Origin: Amaurobius ferox
Taxonomy: Eukaryota; Arthropoda; Arachnida; Araneae; Amaurobiidae
DNA length: 64,000 nucleotides
Direction of reading: 5' to 3'
NCBI GenBank assembly: GCA_951213105.1
Contig: OX578145.1
Location: forward strand, 6,313,191-6,377,190
Part shown: one piece after another, positions 45,006-57,182 of the stretch
Layout: every line of letters starts with the position of its first letter
How positions within the stretch are numbered: position 1 is the stretch's first letter
Translations under genes and position numbers: made by a program
The notes under the pieces: generated by a model
Told to the model about the DNA's origin: nothing
The model's database searches: none
Seen by the model: only the letters and a program-made list of their open reading frames with translations

Positions 45006-48000
45006 AAAGTGTTAGAAAGCGCTTTGAAACAAATCTGATTTTATCAAATATTTCTTTCACTTTAAAATAATTTCTGCATTTTTTAATGACGATTTCTCCG
45101 CATATATATATATAAAATATATACATTTATGCAAATGAAACATTCTATTAAATTGAATAATTATCTTACTAAAATTGTTCATGCATTATTATTTCTGCAC
45201 AATCTTTTAAAAAGCGTATTTTCCCGAACTCTCACTTTTCCAATATTTAATAAATGAATACACTTCAAATGACATTCCATGAATTCTAAAAGGGATCCAT
45301 TTCGAATTTTCTTTCAATGAGTCATTCAATCCCCACATTTCGTTTCGCAAATGGAAGAGGGATTGGAAATTGGACACATCCATCGAGGTAAATACAAATT
45401 GAGGAGAAAATAGAGTACAACCTTTCGAGTCCTGTGGGTGGTCATGAAGATTTTAATAACGAAGTTTTCCTTCGATTTTCCTTCCTTTCAGCTGATGTAT
45501 GATGCATTTAAATCTAGTACGCACTTTTTTCTTCCATTTTTAGGACCCTCCCACCTCCCAATATCACCCTCACTTGGATATATGTCGAAATGGAATCTAG
45601 CCGCTCTCAGCATCGGTTCCAACCGTGATCTGCATTTTCGTCGCTCTCAGCATTAGGTTCCAACCGTGATCTGCATTTTCGCATTTCGGGTTGGCTGGAA
45701 TTTTCAAGACTGCGTTCCAAAGATGGATGACATTTTCTTGAATTTTTAGGACAATTAACGAAAGTTTTGTAGGGTATGTTGCTCACTCAACTTTTCAGAG
45801 CGAATGTGCCGCGTATAAATGATTCCAATATTTCAGACCACCTGCTGGTGTTGTTGAAGTCGTACAAAAATGCCCCACTGTTCAATTCCAATTCTTAAGG
45901 ACATAACAGAGATTTTCTCAAAAAGCAAAAAAGGTTGTACGGCATGGCATGGGCCCTGGAGTTGCAAAAGTTTGTGTGTGTGTGTGTGGGGGGGGGGGGG
46001 AATGACATAATCTATCGTCCTTAATAGGAGTAGAACGAATCCAATCGTGTTACGCCGAATTCGTGTAAAGATTCGATTCTTGAACAATGAACATCGGATG
46101 CACCCGAATCGTACGAATGAACCCATGAATCGGGCTTTTTAGTTTTGATTGAGACACACATGCAAGAAAAACGTGTCCTTTAAAAAAAAAAGGTTTGTAA
46201 TTCAATTTGAAATGAAGTTCCGCGGTGGAGCTCTGTATAGAAGAGGACTAAGATCCCTTGGCACGGGCAAGAAGGCGAGGTGATAAAAAGAATGAAGGGG
46301 TCCGCTTTGTTCTGGAGATTCCGTTATGAAGACTCTGATGCACGATCATATATATAACCTGAACTGCACATAAAATTATCTGCATATATATTTCGAGAAG
46401 TAAAACTTGAATGTGACCCATACAAGAGGTGTCATGATAGGTCTGTGTGAGTGACCCTCCTCGAATCGGAGAGAGGGCGCCGATACTGTTATGAAATGCC
46501 CTTGTTAATTAATTCTTTCTAAATTTCATTTTCAGAAACGCTTTTTGAAAAATCCATTTTATTCTTTCGCATTTAGCAAATTCCAATCTAGTTTCGATTC
46601 CGGATTTTTGTTCTTAAAAATAAATTGTATTCCAACTGATAAATGGCCAAATCTTTCATCTCGCCTTCATACAGTCTCTCTTCTACGCTAGCAACCATTC
46701 GCGCTTTGATACATTATGAGGTTTCGTCATTTTCCCGCGATACATTTTTTAGATGAAAATATACTGGAATTATTTTCTGTGTCGTCACGAGCGCGCGCAT
46801 TGACACAAAGACGTTTAAGTAAGAATAAAGCAATTAGTTTTTAGTTGGCGATAAAGTCCTCAAGGGGTAGGACATATTCTGCCCTTGTGGCATGATGATT
46901 TTAAATTCTTGTCCTAAATTCGTTAAGTTTGAAATATTAAAATTGTGAAATATTATTGCAAAAATATCGCGCCTTCGATAATTTAAATAGTAACTACGTA
47001 TTTTGGATAATGGTGAGATATTTAATATTCTATTTCTGAAAAAGAATGTTTCGTGTTTTTCTGTTTTCCCGTGAAATTATATAATGCATGTTCATCATCT
47101 CTGGAACGAAGTGTCGTGATATATTATAGAATTTGAAGAGATGATATCATGCAAATAAAGAGATGGATATTATCTGAAGACTCTTTTATTCATCAAAGTA
47201 TCCTGACTTATTATTCGACCGTTCAACACTTCCCGCATACTGCTAATTCGCCATGGCCATTTTTCCGGACATCTAGCGACATGCTTCCGATTGATCCAAA
47301 CTTTCCGGAATTATGGATAACCCACACTCACCGTAGATGCTTCCTATCCAATTCAACCGCGCTGTAATTTTTCACCCTGTCGTCAACCTTCCGCCTGCAA
47401 CGCCGGAGCTTCAATTATTCTTTTCGAACCACTATACCTTCGCTGCCGCTTATTGTGCCACGCCAAGGGCCCCCAATAATACCATCCATGAGTCATAATG
47501 CTACGCTATCTGGAGCGTCCACACTCTACTTTCTGATACATTCATATCTTGTATCAGAATCAATATAGAGCGGAGGATATCAAAATGGTAGAGTCGCATT
47601 TCGGAACAAGGGGAAAGTGCGTTCGGAATGAATGGGCCGAATGGACTGAATCACGACGATTCTTACTTAAAGAAGTACATCAGCGTCTATATTTCTTATT
47701 CCTAATGCAATCAGTCGAGCAACTCGCTTTATCCCATCACGTTTGTAAGTATTTAAGGGAGATCCACCCTCCCGATCCCCAAACCGAAACATTTCAGACA
47801 CATTTATCTACAGAGTGGAATGTAAACTTGAATCTTTACTTAATTTGGACGGAATCCTCCGCAAATGTCTGTAGCTGAATAAGTCAGCTTTATGAGGAAT
47901 CTTCCCCATTCAGGGAATAAATACAATGAGCTAGCTCCTCAGAGGGTCGAGATCGAAAATCCGTTGGGAAAAAAGTCTTCACTGAAAGTGCACTCGTTTT

Positions 48001-50600
48001 TCCTTTGCGCTAGTTTTTCTTCCTGAGATTCTTGAAGAAAGTCGCCTCGTGAGCATGTATGGCGAGACGCTGTTCTTCCGATAGGTTAACCCATTCAATC
48101 AGAAAAATCTGAAAATGTGTATTCAGAACGATATCAACACTCATGACATCCCTACATTTTTTTGAAAGTTGCAAGCGTGTCAAGTCGTTTAATGCATACT
48201 GGTTACAGTGGATGGCTCGCGACAGGTTGCATCATTGGACGAAGGAAAACAGTCTCATTCATATTTTCGTGGATATCTAAACCTTCTTACACAAGTACTC
48301 AAATAAACTGAGAACACATGAAGTCAGAAAATAACTCAAAAGAAAGAGCGAAAGCCTTATAAGGATCGATTCAGGATTCCAAAAGTGAGGGCTAATGAGA
48401 GAAATTGTTTTCCTTATTCGGATTGAATCCCATTTTTAGGTCAACATGTTTCAGAGAATGTAAAGAAAACAAGACCTGATTAACCAATCCACTTAGGGAA
48501 AGCACGACCCCATATGGGGGCGCCATTTTGATTTTGTGAGCATGGCCCGAGAAATTCTGTTACCGCATCACCCTGGTCAACTAACGGTTTTCATCAACAA
48601 CCTGAGAGTTTTTAAACGGTTTGCCTCAACCCACATTCCTAAACCACGGTCTGTTTTATTATTCAATCAGGTGCAATACTTTTGAAATCAGTTCGAACTT
48701 AAATATTAGCTACCTTTTTTCGTTCACAGTTTAATATTTAAATATAAAAAGATATGGGCAATACACATTGGACTCAGCCAACCCAAGTATTTCTGTGTTT
48801 GCCTGTACTGCCAATATACTATTTGGCAAATAACTTGCATTAAAAAGGTATGAATCTAACTATTTGACAAATAACCTACATTTGAAAAAAAAGTGTGAAT
48901 CGGAGATGCAATTTGGAGGGCCCCTTCAAATCTTTTGAAGGGAAGCCCATGTTTACCTTGCCTTTTAGGTAACCAGGCCCTGAAAGTAAAATCCTTTTTT
49001 TAATAGCATCGAAAGTGAGCGTACTTTAAAAAGTACATGGCTCACGAAAGAGTTAAAACATTTTTTAATTAAACTGCTGAAAAAATCGTAGTCCTGAAAA
49101 AGGACCGTCCTTCTGTTTTTTGACACTCGTCGTAGATTTGTGAACTAGGACACCGTGACTCTGTTTGAAAGACGGGTAAACGCAACATTTTATAAAGTCT
49201 TAATCGGCAGCTCCTCTTTTTATAGACGACAACTACCGCTTCTGATACCTTGGCAGTCTCCTTTTTGGCTCATGTTAAGAATATGTATCACAAACTTACG
49301 AATCTTTTTTTTTCTACTTTGAATCTCATTTACAGCTGTTTAAATCTAGAGATGTTCCTCGATAGGTGTTGCTGCTGTTTCTCAAGGGTGGCGTGTCTGT
49401 TGCTTTTTTTCTCGTTTCATATCCACTGTGAAAAAACGGGATGGTGCCAAATACCTCTCAGCTATTAACTAACCGTGGAGTGTCATTCTTTTTTCCGGGA
49501 GATAAAACAAATGTGTTATCTACTCGTTGCAGGATGGCTTGCTGAAAAATGACAGACAAGTCTTGGCTTCAATACCATGGCTTCAATTTCGTGTGTATCT
49601 GTTCGAGTTCCGCGTCAGAATAGCTCAGCGCGGTCTTCGACCTGTTTTGAATGGCGAGCTACATTTGAGCCAGTCAGAGACTGGCAGGACGCACATACAC
49701 ACGTATATATACTCAAGCATATACTCGTACGTATGCATGCACACACATGTACACAAGCACATATATATATACTATTTCATTGCATGGAATCCCCAATTTA
49801 TTTTTAGTGAATGCAAATTGTACTGTTAATATAAGAGTGGAACCTCGATTGAAAGACCTGCGACACATCCCATTTCAACAACATCAACAACATCCCATTC
49901 CTTCCCGGCCGTCCAAATAGATGCTCAAGTCCACTGGATGGGTTTTCAACATCCCATTCCTTCGTCCTTGTCGTGATAAAGCATTTATCAGACATGTTTT
50001 ACATGCAAGCAAATGCTCCATCGGACATTGTTGGCATGTACCGAATTTGGGTCCAGTTCAAGAGCCCCTTTTAGGAGAAAGTTCCAGAACGTTCGAGCCA
50101 TCCAAGGCTGTACCAGCAGGTAGCCAATAAAATGCGACCCCTGACCCTAGCAACGGGAATTGCGAGAGCGAAAACTCCCTTCCGCACTTGGACTCCGTAG
50201 AACGAGACGGGCTTTCTCTGATCTGCTGGGAAACGGCACCGGCTCGTGCCGATATACATGCTTTTCAATTGGATGATGAGATCTAGATTGAAGAATAGTA
50301 ATCTAAAGAACTATACATTTCTGCACAGATATTCGAACTCTTCATTAATTTAACGACGAGGAGAATTTTATCAATTACATTCGGACTGATGATATAAGAT
50401 TAAAATCAGCGACAGAAAGAGAACAAAGTGGCTTGGAGTAGACCCACATGTTAGACCCAGACAAGCTGGCTAACAACTGCAAGTTCGCCGACCCAAAAAG
50501 TATGAGAATGACTTATCCCTACTTTTGAGGCATTGCTTTTGTAAATGACGGAAACAACTCTCATCAGAACAAGAGGAACGAGCTAACATCAAATGCCGAC
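45006..50600. other. Gene-free stretch, minor repeats
   Basis: No supported gene over about 5.6 kb. Minor features: a 2-copy duplication of GGTTCCAACCGTGATCTGC near 45615 and 45656; a (TG)n(G)n tract at about 45974-46000; and a short hairpin CCCTTCAAATCTTTTGAAGGG near 48923. A GC-richer patch lies at about 50070-50270. ORFs at 47549-47878 and 49527-49829 match nothing I recognise. Confidence 0.4.
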
Positions 50601-51480
50601 AGTAGTAAGAATAGGGGCGTTCTGCACGGGAGGCTCAGCAATGCTCAGCGCTGAGCAAAATGGCCGCCATCTTGAATTCCGTAATCCTGGACGGGGGTGT
50701 AAAAGGGGGGGGGGTAAATGAGAAAAAGTGGGGGTAAAAATTTTGGAGAAACTTTTTGTCGGGTGGCAACGATGTCGTAGTCTTGTACGAGGGGTTGAGG
50801 GGGAAATAAATTTTTTGGAATGAGATTTTTTCTAAGTATAGAAGAAACTTTTTTGAGGGTGGCAACACCAACAGAGGCTCAGCGATGCTCAGCGCCTCCT
50901 AACGGCGAAAAGCGGAATTAAAATCGGAACTTAGAAATATTTTTCTGTTTGGGTTGCCATAGCAACACCTGTGGGAGAGAAACTTTTTTGGGGGATGGCA
51001 ACACCGTCGGTGGCGGTATGGAACCATCAGCGCCCCCTAGCGGCAGAAAGGAGAATTAAAATTTGGATTTTTCTAATTTTAAATATTGGAGTAATATTTG
51101 GGATTTTTTTCTTTTTTTAAAATGAATTAAAGGGTGTTAATGAGGATAATGAAATAAAGTGATTAAGTAATCAAGGCCATTGTTATCCCTCCGCATGCTA
51201 GGAGCGTGCCAAGAACATGTTATTACATGTCGAGGACATACCAGCGGTATACCAAGGAGTATGCTGAAGACATATCAGGGTTATATCAATATCCCTCCGC
51301 CTTCTAAGAAAAGAGTGCTTGCCCTATTTGTAGGTTAAGGGGTATACCAAGGTCATGTCAATATCCCTCCGCCTTCTAAGAAAAGAGTGCTTTTCCTATT
51401 CGCGGTTACGAAGTGAACTGCGAGAATCTTGTAGGGTTAGATACTTAAAAATATCGTATGACGCAGGGTATGCCAAGAGC
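50601..51480. repeat. Cluster of degenerate local repeats
   Basis: Repeated phrases include GGTGGCAACACC or similar (about 50870-51005), GCGCC(C/T)CCTA(A/G)CGGC near 50898 and 51031, and TATCCCTCCGCCTTCTAAGA twice (near 51290 and 51362). The pattern suggests decayed tandem duplication. Confidence 0.5.
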
Positions 51481-51519
51481 ATCGAACATTTCTGTACTTA
51501 CTTGAATTTTACACGTTTG

Positions 51520-51850
51520 TAATTTTTTTTTTTTAAAAATGTGGTAATGGGAAAAATTAACATTTTGTTAAAATGTTCCAAAACCGTAAAAAAGTAACAA
51601 AAAATGTGGTAATGGGCAAAATTAACATTTTGCGATTTTTTTTCAAAATTTCAATTTCTCTATGGGAATTAACATGGGTTTTCGCACTTTTGTAATTTTT
51701 TTACAAAAAATGTGCGTTTTTACAAAAATGTCACTAAAAATGTGGTAATGGGCAAAATTAACATTTCGCACAAAATGTTGCAAAAACGTAAAAAAACAAC
51801 AAAAATGTGTGTTTTTTACAAAAATGTGATAAAAAAGCGTGTTTTCAAAG
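51520..51850. repeat. Low-complexity tandem, AATGTGGTAATGGGCAAAATTAACATTTT-like
   Basis: At least three imperfect copies of a phrase containing ATGTGGTAATGGGCAAAATT (near 51538, 51603 and 51738), separated by T- and A-rich filler. ORFs here are artefacts of composition. Confidence 0.6.
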
Positions 51851-52074
51851 TAGCAGAATCGCATGAATCGGGTGTATAGGAGGGGTGTGTTTCCCCAACC
51901 ATTTCGATCTTGGGGGTTTAAAAAATTTTAATATTTTAAAAAATAAATATTTTAATATTCCCAAAAATAAATATTTTTAAATAATCGTGAAAGTGTGCTT
52001 ATGTCTAAAATACTTGAGTGTTATGAATCGTGTATTCATTTAAGTCTTGGAGTTTAAATAATAACAGATACCAA

Positions 52075-52250
52075 TGTCTGTATGCATATGTTTTTACAAG
52101 TGTATACTACCATAGGGGTTTCTTTATACCAACATGGTTTAATATGGGTGTTATTTTATGCATGTGTATACTACCATAGGAGTTTCTTTAAACCAACATG
52201 GCTTAATATATATGTTTTTACAAGTGTACTACTAGCATAGGGGTATCTTT
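52075..52250. repeat. ~75-bp imperfect tandem repeat, three copies
   Basis: The phrase GTGTATACTACCATAGG followed by a GTTTCTTTA and CCAACATGG block occurs twice, with a third more diverged copy ending near 52250. Confidence 0.65.
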
Positions 52251-53835
52251 CAATCTTAACATGTTTTGAGGCGCCTTGTTTTAAAATGAAGCCACAGAGA
52301 AAGAATCATCTGAATAAAACCCCTCTTCGATGCGTACGTTGAAAGAGTGTTCAGAATATTGGGTTTCTTACACTAATGCTGAAAAGCCCGTACATGTAAT
52401 CTCTTAGAAAACCGCAGAGTCCATTAAATCACGATGACAGATCTACCCCTCCCCACCTCGCGTGAATGTGGATAGTTACATCGTATGGTCAGTGCGGGAA
52501 AGATGGGGATACTGATAACAGAGCGTGGTTCTGTACCAGGCTATAACTTTAGGCAATATGCCGCGTTGGGCCGTCACCTCCGAAAGCAGAGGCCGGAGCA
52601 CTAATTTTTGACGTCTTGGCTTGTAGGCCCACTGCGAGTAGGTCTTCCAGATCGCGATCGAAGCTTTTGCTATTTGTTTCCCTTTTAATTCTCTGTTCGA
52701 TGTAAAGGAATCATAATTTATCAGTAAAGAAAATAATATTCATGAAATTTGGAAGTATTTTCGATAATGTTCATTAAAATGGGTGATTTAAAATCTTAAT
52801 ATTGCTGTACATTTCCTTAAAATAAAATATTTATAATGACTCATTCACTGTAGGAGCAAAGATGAAAGGATTCCATTCAGTCAGTGTTTTAATAAAAGTT
52901 TGAAAAAGAACCCTGTATATTTATTGCTTAATCAGGCATTTTATTTGAATAATTCTTCAGTACATTCAGCTAAAGTATGCGTACTTACAGATAAAGTATG
53001 CAGAAACTAAAATGATTACTGAATACTATATCTTTAAATATCATAAGATAATCATTAAAAAGAAACTCAGAATTTAACTTTTAATATGCTTACGTGTTTA
53101 TTTATTTTTATTTCATTTTATTTTATTCATTTTTTGTTGTTATAAATTGTAAAATGATTTAGAATTAAGATAAAATACTAGTTGAATGTCATTCATTAAC
53201 CTATGCACTATAAATTGTAGAAGTTCAGGTTTTCTAATATAGCACATCTTATATTCCCTTTTTTACTACCAGACATTAACAAATTGTAAACAATTTTGCT
53301 TAATTATAGAGTTTGAAATACCTCAGGGGCTTTGAAAATTTAATAAAGCTGTATAATAAAACTTTTTGGTATTAATATTTCATTTACAATTCCATTGAAG
53401 TGAAAATGTAAGAAAGATTAAATTAGCTTTGTATTATTAAAATAACATTAACTATAATATAATGAAATATACAATGGTAACTTGAAATTGTAAGTTAGTT
53501 ACTTTGCTTTTTTCCAAGTTATTTTAACAATTTTCAATAACATAATAACTCGCTACATAAAAAATAAAATGTGCCCAACCTAAACACAAATGACTTCCTA
53601 ACCTATTCTTCTAAAATTTCAGCATGCCATAACAAATAATAAAAAATATACGTGCAATATATTAAGATACTATATCTTTTATATGCAATTACTTATCAAA
53701 CAGTTAAAATATGTTATTTGATGTGTGAAATATTCCATTTTACATTATTTTACTTTCATAACTTTAGTGTAGCATTTTTATTGCTACGATTTCTTACTAT
53801 TGACAATATCTTAAAAAGAGAATGACATTTTTTTA
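52251..53835. other. AT-rich gene-free stretch
   Basis: No gene, RNA or repeat was recognised. Confidence 0.4.
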
Positions 53836-54656
53836 TCTATATAAATAAAATTGAAAATACATGTATCTGTCTGTGTATTTATCTATCTCATCATCACGGT
53901 AGAACTGCTGCATCGAATTTCATGAACATTCTGTGGGTAGCTTTGAAATAGCCCTACTTAAAATTTAGTCCATGTTTCGAGTTTCTAGGACCAGGGATTG
54001 TCGAGATATGAATAAAAATCCCACAATTAAACCTTCCATAAAAATAGAATTATGCAGATGATATATTTTCCACAAATTTATTAAGAAAATTATATCATGA
54101 TGCTTAGCAACGCAATTAAATCAAATGTGTTTATTAGGCAGACGATTATTAAATTTTTTAAGATTTAAATAATAAAGAAATCAATATAAAACAAAATTTT
54201 ATAACCATTTTTATACAATTTTAGCGCTTTTATTTTAGTTTATATTGATCCAATTTCATATATATTTTATAATTTGTTTTCAAACGAGAATGTTTTATTC
54301 AGATCTGCTTGAAGATAATTTTGTATAGAAAACACAGAAAGGAGAATTAAATGAAATATTTTAATAGAATGTTTTGAGTAAGAATGTCATTTAGAATACT
54401 GCAGGAATTTGCACATATATTAAATCATGGGCAATGTCGGGTATATCTGCTATTAACAGTATACATAAAATTGTATGTTGTACATCTATCTGTCTGTTTA
54501 TTATCTCAGCACGGTAGAGATCACCTATTTTCATTTCATTAGAATTATTATAAAATTTCAAAAATTGAGACTCTAAATATTAAAACTTCACATCAAATTC
54601 TGAATTTTAGGTTTCTTGTATTATATGGTCAGTATGAAGAACGGACATGCTGCTAG
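53836..54656 (+). mobile_element. Helitron-like non-autonomous element
   Basis: Starts TCTATATAAATAAAATTG after an A and ends CTAG before a T. This fits the Helitron rule of TC...CTRR inserted between A and T without duplication. A GTCTGTCTGT-like stretch follows the 5' end. A convincing 3' hairpin before CTAG was not seen, so the right end is tentative. It shares about 300 bp with 43198-43520. Confidence 0.45.
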
Positions 54657-55199
54657 TCTATTATAAAATATTACACAACTAACAACATTATTAAAGTAAT
54701 TTTAAAATATTTGCAGGAGACTGTATAATTTATGTATAATGACACATGTATAATAGCTGTATAATGACACAAGCTAACTTGATAAAATATACATTTTAAA
54801 CATTGAATGATTTTAAATACTTTACAATTACTTAGCAAAGCTTAATTTTACAAGTACCTGGGCAGTTCTTAATTAATATGACAACAATAAAATTTTAAAA
54901 CAAACTAAGAAAACTCTAAAAGGTTTGTTGACGTTATAATTAGCAACAAAACAATTTAGAATCCAGTTAGCGTTAATTGAATAGCAATAATTTGATTGCC
55001 ATATATTTAAAATTCTATATAATTTTAAATGACATGATAATAAGCAAAAAATGGTAAGCACTTACTTCTAAATAGCATTTTTCGTTTTTCACATTACAGA
55101 AATAAGGTAATTAGTAATCCAATGTTATAAGGTATGTAGTCGAAGGTATGCTGGTCAAAATGTTTATTAAATGATGAACTAACATATAAGACATTCAAA

Positions 55200-55998
55200 A
55201 ATACGATAAAAAGACCGTTATGCATCCACACGCGCGAGCCCACGTACTGCACTGCACATACGATACTTCTTTGTGTGGGCTACTCTACTAGGGGAGAACT
55301 TTCCAGAAAAGTTGAGACGGAGGAATTCGAATTCGAAGGCCAGAATTGGGCCTACAGCTAATACGTCACGAGGTACAGGGGGGGAAAGTAGTTCGGCCTT
55401 TTCTACCGGGGGTGACGGTTGGGCTGGGTCGACTGTTTAGAACGGCTCTCGCTGCTATTGTTAACATCTGTGGTAGGGGGGGGGGCAGTTTTTACGGGCT
55501 CATAGAATGCCTGTGTTGGACCATCGCGAAATGCTACTCTATGCTGAGAGAGGCTCTTCAAGTTCTTATGTTTCTACATTTCCGTTTAAATATTTTTTTA
55601 CCGAGTTGCTAATACCTGAAAAAGAAATTCTTGTGTTTTACATTTTCTAATAATATCTGAAACAAATATTTTGTACTTGCACATTTAAATATGTTTTTTA
55701 CCAAGTGTTTATTTCCGTTTAAATATATTTTTTTACCAAGTGTTTATTCCATTTAAATTCTTATTTCCATTTCCTAATAATATCTGAAAAAGAAAATCCT
55801 GGATAGCTGAAACAAAGATGTATACCATGCGTTTTGCATTTCCCAATAATAATACCTGAAAAAGAAATATTTTTTACCAAGTTTTTACGAATACCTGAAA
55901 GGGGTGTATCTGTAGTTTCCAAGAACAAGGCAAAGTTAAGAAAAAACACATTTATTAAAAAATAAATAAATATTTACACATATATATATATATATACA
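55200..55998. other. Polinton left-end region, non-coding, short repeats
   Basis: GC-richer up to about 55540. Degenerate repetition of TACCTGAAAAAGAAAT and TTTTACCAAGTGTTTAT follows (about 55610-55890), then a (TA)n tract near 55980. It may include the terminal inverted repeat. No gene is supported; the plus-strand ORF at 55346 has no recognisable domain. Confidence 0.4.
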
Positions 55999-56994
55999 TT
56001 ATTCTTCTTCTTCTTTTGCACATAGATTTTGAATAGTTTGAAAAAGTTCGGTAATATGAATGACTTGAAAAAAGTCATGGATAAACACCAGTTCTCCAAA
56101 ATCAGGGTTATTCAAATTGTCTCTGGTAAATAGGTAGGCGACATGAAACCAATCCAAAGCATACAGAGCCTGTTGTCCGTATTGTAGGTATTTATCTAGT
56201 TCGGTAAAAGAAACACAATCGTGGCTCGATGCGTCGTCGTACCCAGCTGTACAGGCAAAACATTCAAAAAGTTCAGATATTTTTTCCATTAAACAGTTTT
56301 TTAAATGAATGCATAAAGCAGATCGAAGTTCATAAAATCCTTGAGGGTTATCAGGATCACCATTGGAAACACTGACTGACACTGAATAGCTGTTAAGTTC
56401 TCGTTTCACGAAATAATCCAAAGTATTTGAAATGACACTGGCTTGGACTTGAATGTTAATAGCATCGATGTAATCACACAATTGCAGAGTTTCAGGTACG
56501 GTTAAAACCACATATTCCGGAACGAACTGGAAGGAGGAGTCTTTCTTTCGAAACATACGCTGGAATGTCAGTTTGGGTTCTCCTTGGAGTGTATGCCGGG
56601 ATATACAGAGATCTCTTTGTATGATATGCAGCATATCGTCTTTCAGGAGATTCACTAGGGATTCCAACTCGGTGAGAAGAGCAAACCATACGGTGGTGGA
56701 GAGGGAAACACCTTCCTTTGTAGGTTTCAGACTCCCATCAGCATCTGTTGTAAATTTACGAATATGTATCCGTGTTTGTCCAATAAAATAAACAACACTG
56801 GCAAAAATATCACCACCCAGATGAAACAGAGTAGGAGGCAATGAATCCAATGTGATACGCTGAGAACAGACTCTCTTTGCTGAGTCATCCATAACATGTG
56901 TTAAAGTACGTTTGCAAGACATGGTTAACAGTGACGACCTCTCTCTATGGGTATCTAGCAGAAAGTAAAGAGTCCTTGCGAAAACACTCGCCAA
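55999..56994 (-). CDS. PC4-like domain protein
   Basis: 331 aa from the first ATG; a second ATG at 56922 (MSCKRTLTHVMDD) may be the real start, since residues 1-24 look unstructured. Around residues 70-115 lies TRIHIRKFTTDADGSLKPTK, then EGVSLSTTVWFAL. This matches the pattern of the PC4/Sub1 ssDNA-binding fold, with its 'HIR-x-F' strand and 'P-T-K-x-G-(I/V)-x-L' turn. The remaining two thirds are unrecognised, and the C-terminus is acidic (KEEEE). The family binds single-stranded DNA and acts in transcription. The same domain type ends the neighbouring AlkB protein, so the two genes may be related by duplication. A TGACGTCA site lies 140 bp upstream. Confidence 0.7.
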   Translation of the reverse strand: MASVFARTLYFLLDTHRERSSLLTMSCKRTLTHVMDDSAKRVCSQRITLDSLPPTLFHLGGDIFASVVYFIGQTRIHIRKFTTDADGSLKPTKEGVSLSTTVWFALLTELESLVNLLKDDMLHIIQRDLCISRHTLQGEPKLTFQRMFRKKDSSFQFVPEYVVLTVPETLQLCDYIDAINIQVQASVISNTLDYFVKRELNSYSVSVSVSNGDPDNPQGFYELRSALCIHLKNCLMEKISELFECFACTAGYDDASSHDCVSFTELDKYLQYGQQALYALDWFHVAYLFTRDNLNNPDFGELVFIHDFFQVIHITELFQTIQNLCAKEEEE

Positions 56995-57135
56995 AAGATA
57001 TGTTGAAATCTCGCCAAAAAACTAGTAGGACTTGTTTAAAATCGCCAAAAAGTGGTACAGCGGGTTAAAAAAGTAGCCAATGCAGGGCACTCCCCTCTGT
57101 AAAAGGCGCCAAGGGCGTGTGACGTAGTCAGACAA

Positions 57136-57143
57136 TGACGTCA
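57136..57143. promoter_or_regulatory. TGACGTCA palindrome upstream of the PC4-like gene
   Basis: A perfect CRE/ATF-type octamer in the 188-bp gap between the AlkB-PC4 gene and the PC4-like gene. A second one occupies the gap upstream of the AlkB gene. Function is inferred only from position and motif. Confidence 0.45.
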
Positions 57144-57182
57144 TCCGCTTCATGTCCATTCTTGAATGGCAGTTGTTTGGCA

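Noticed and set aside
49527..49829. 100-aa plus-strand ORF
   Set aside because: Its C-terminal half is encoded by a CA/TA-rich microsatellite and no domain is recognisable.
50071..50268. GC-richer minus-strand ORF considered as an upstream vein exon
   Set aside because: No signal peptide, Ig or other family pattern could be recognised, and the splice sites were not convincing.
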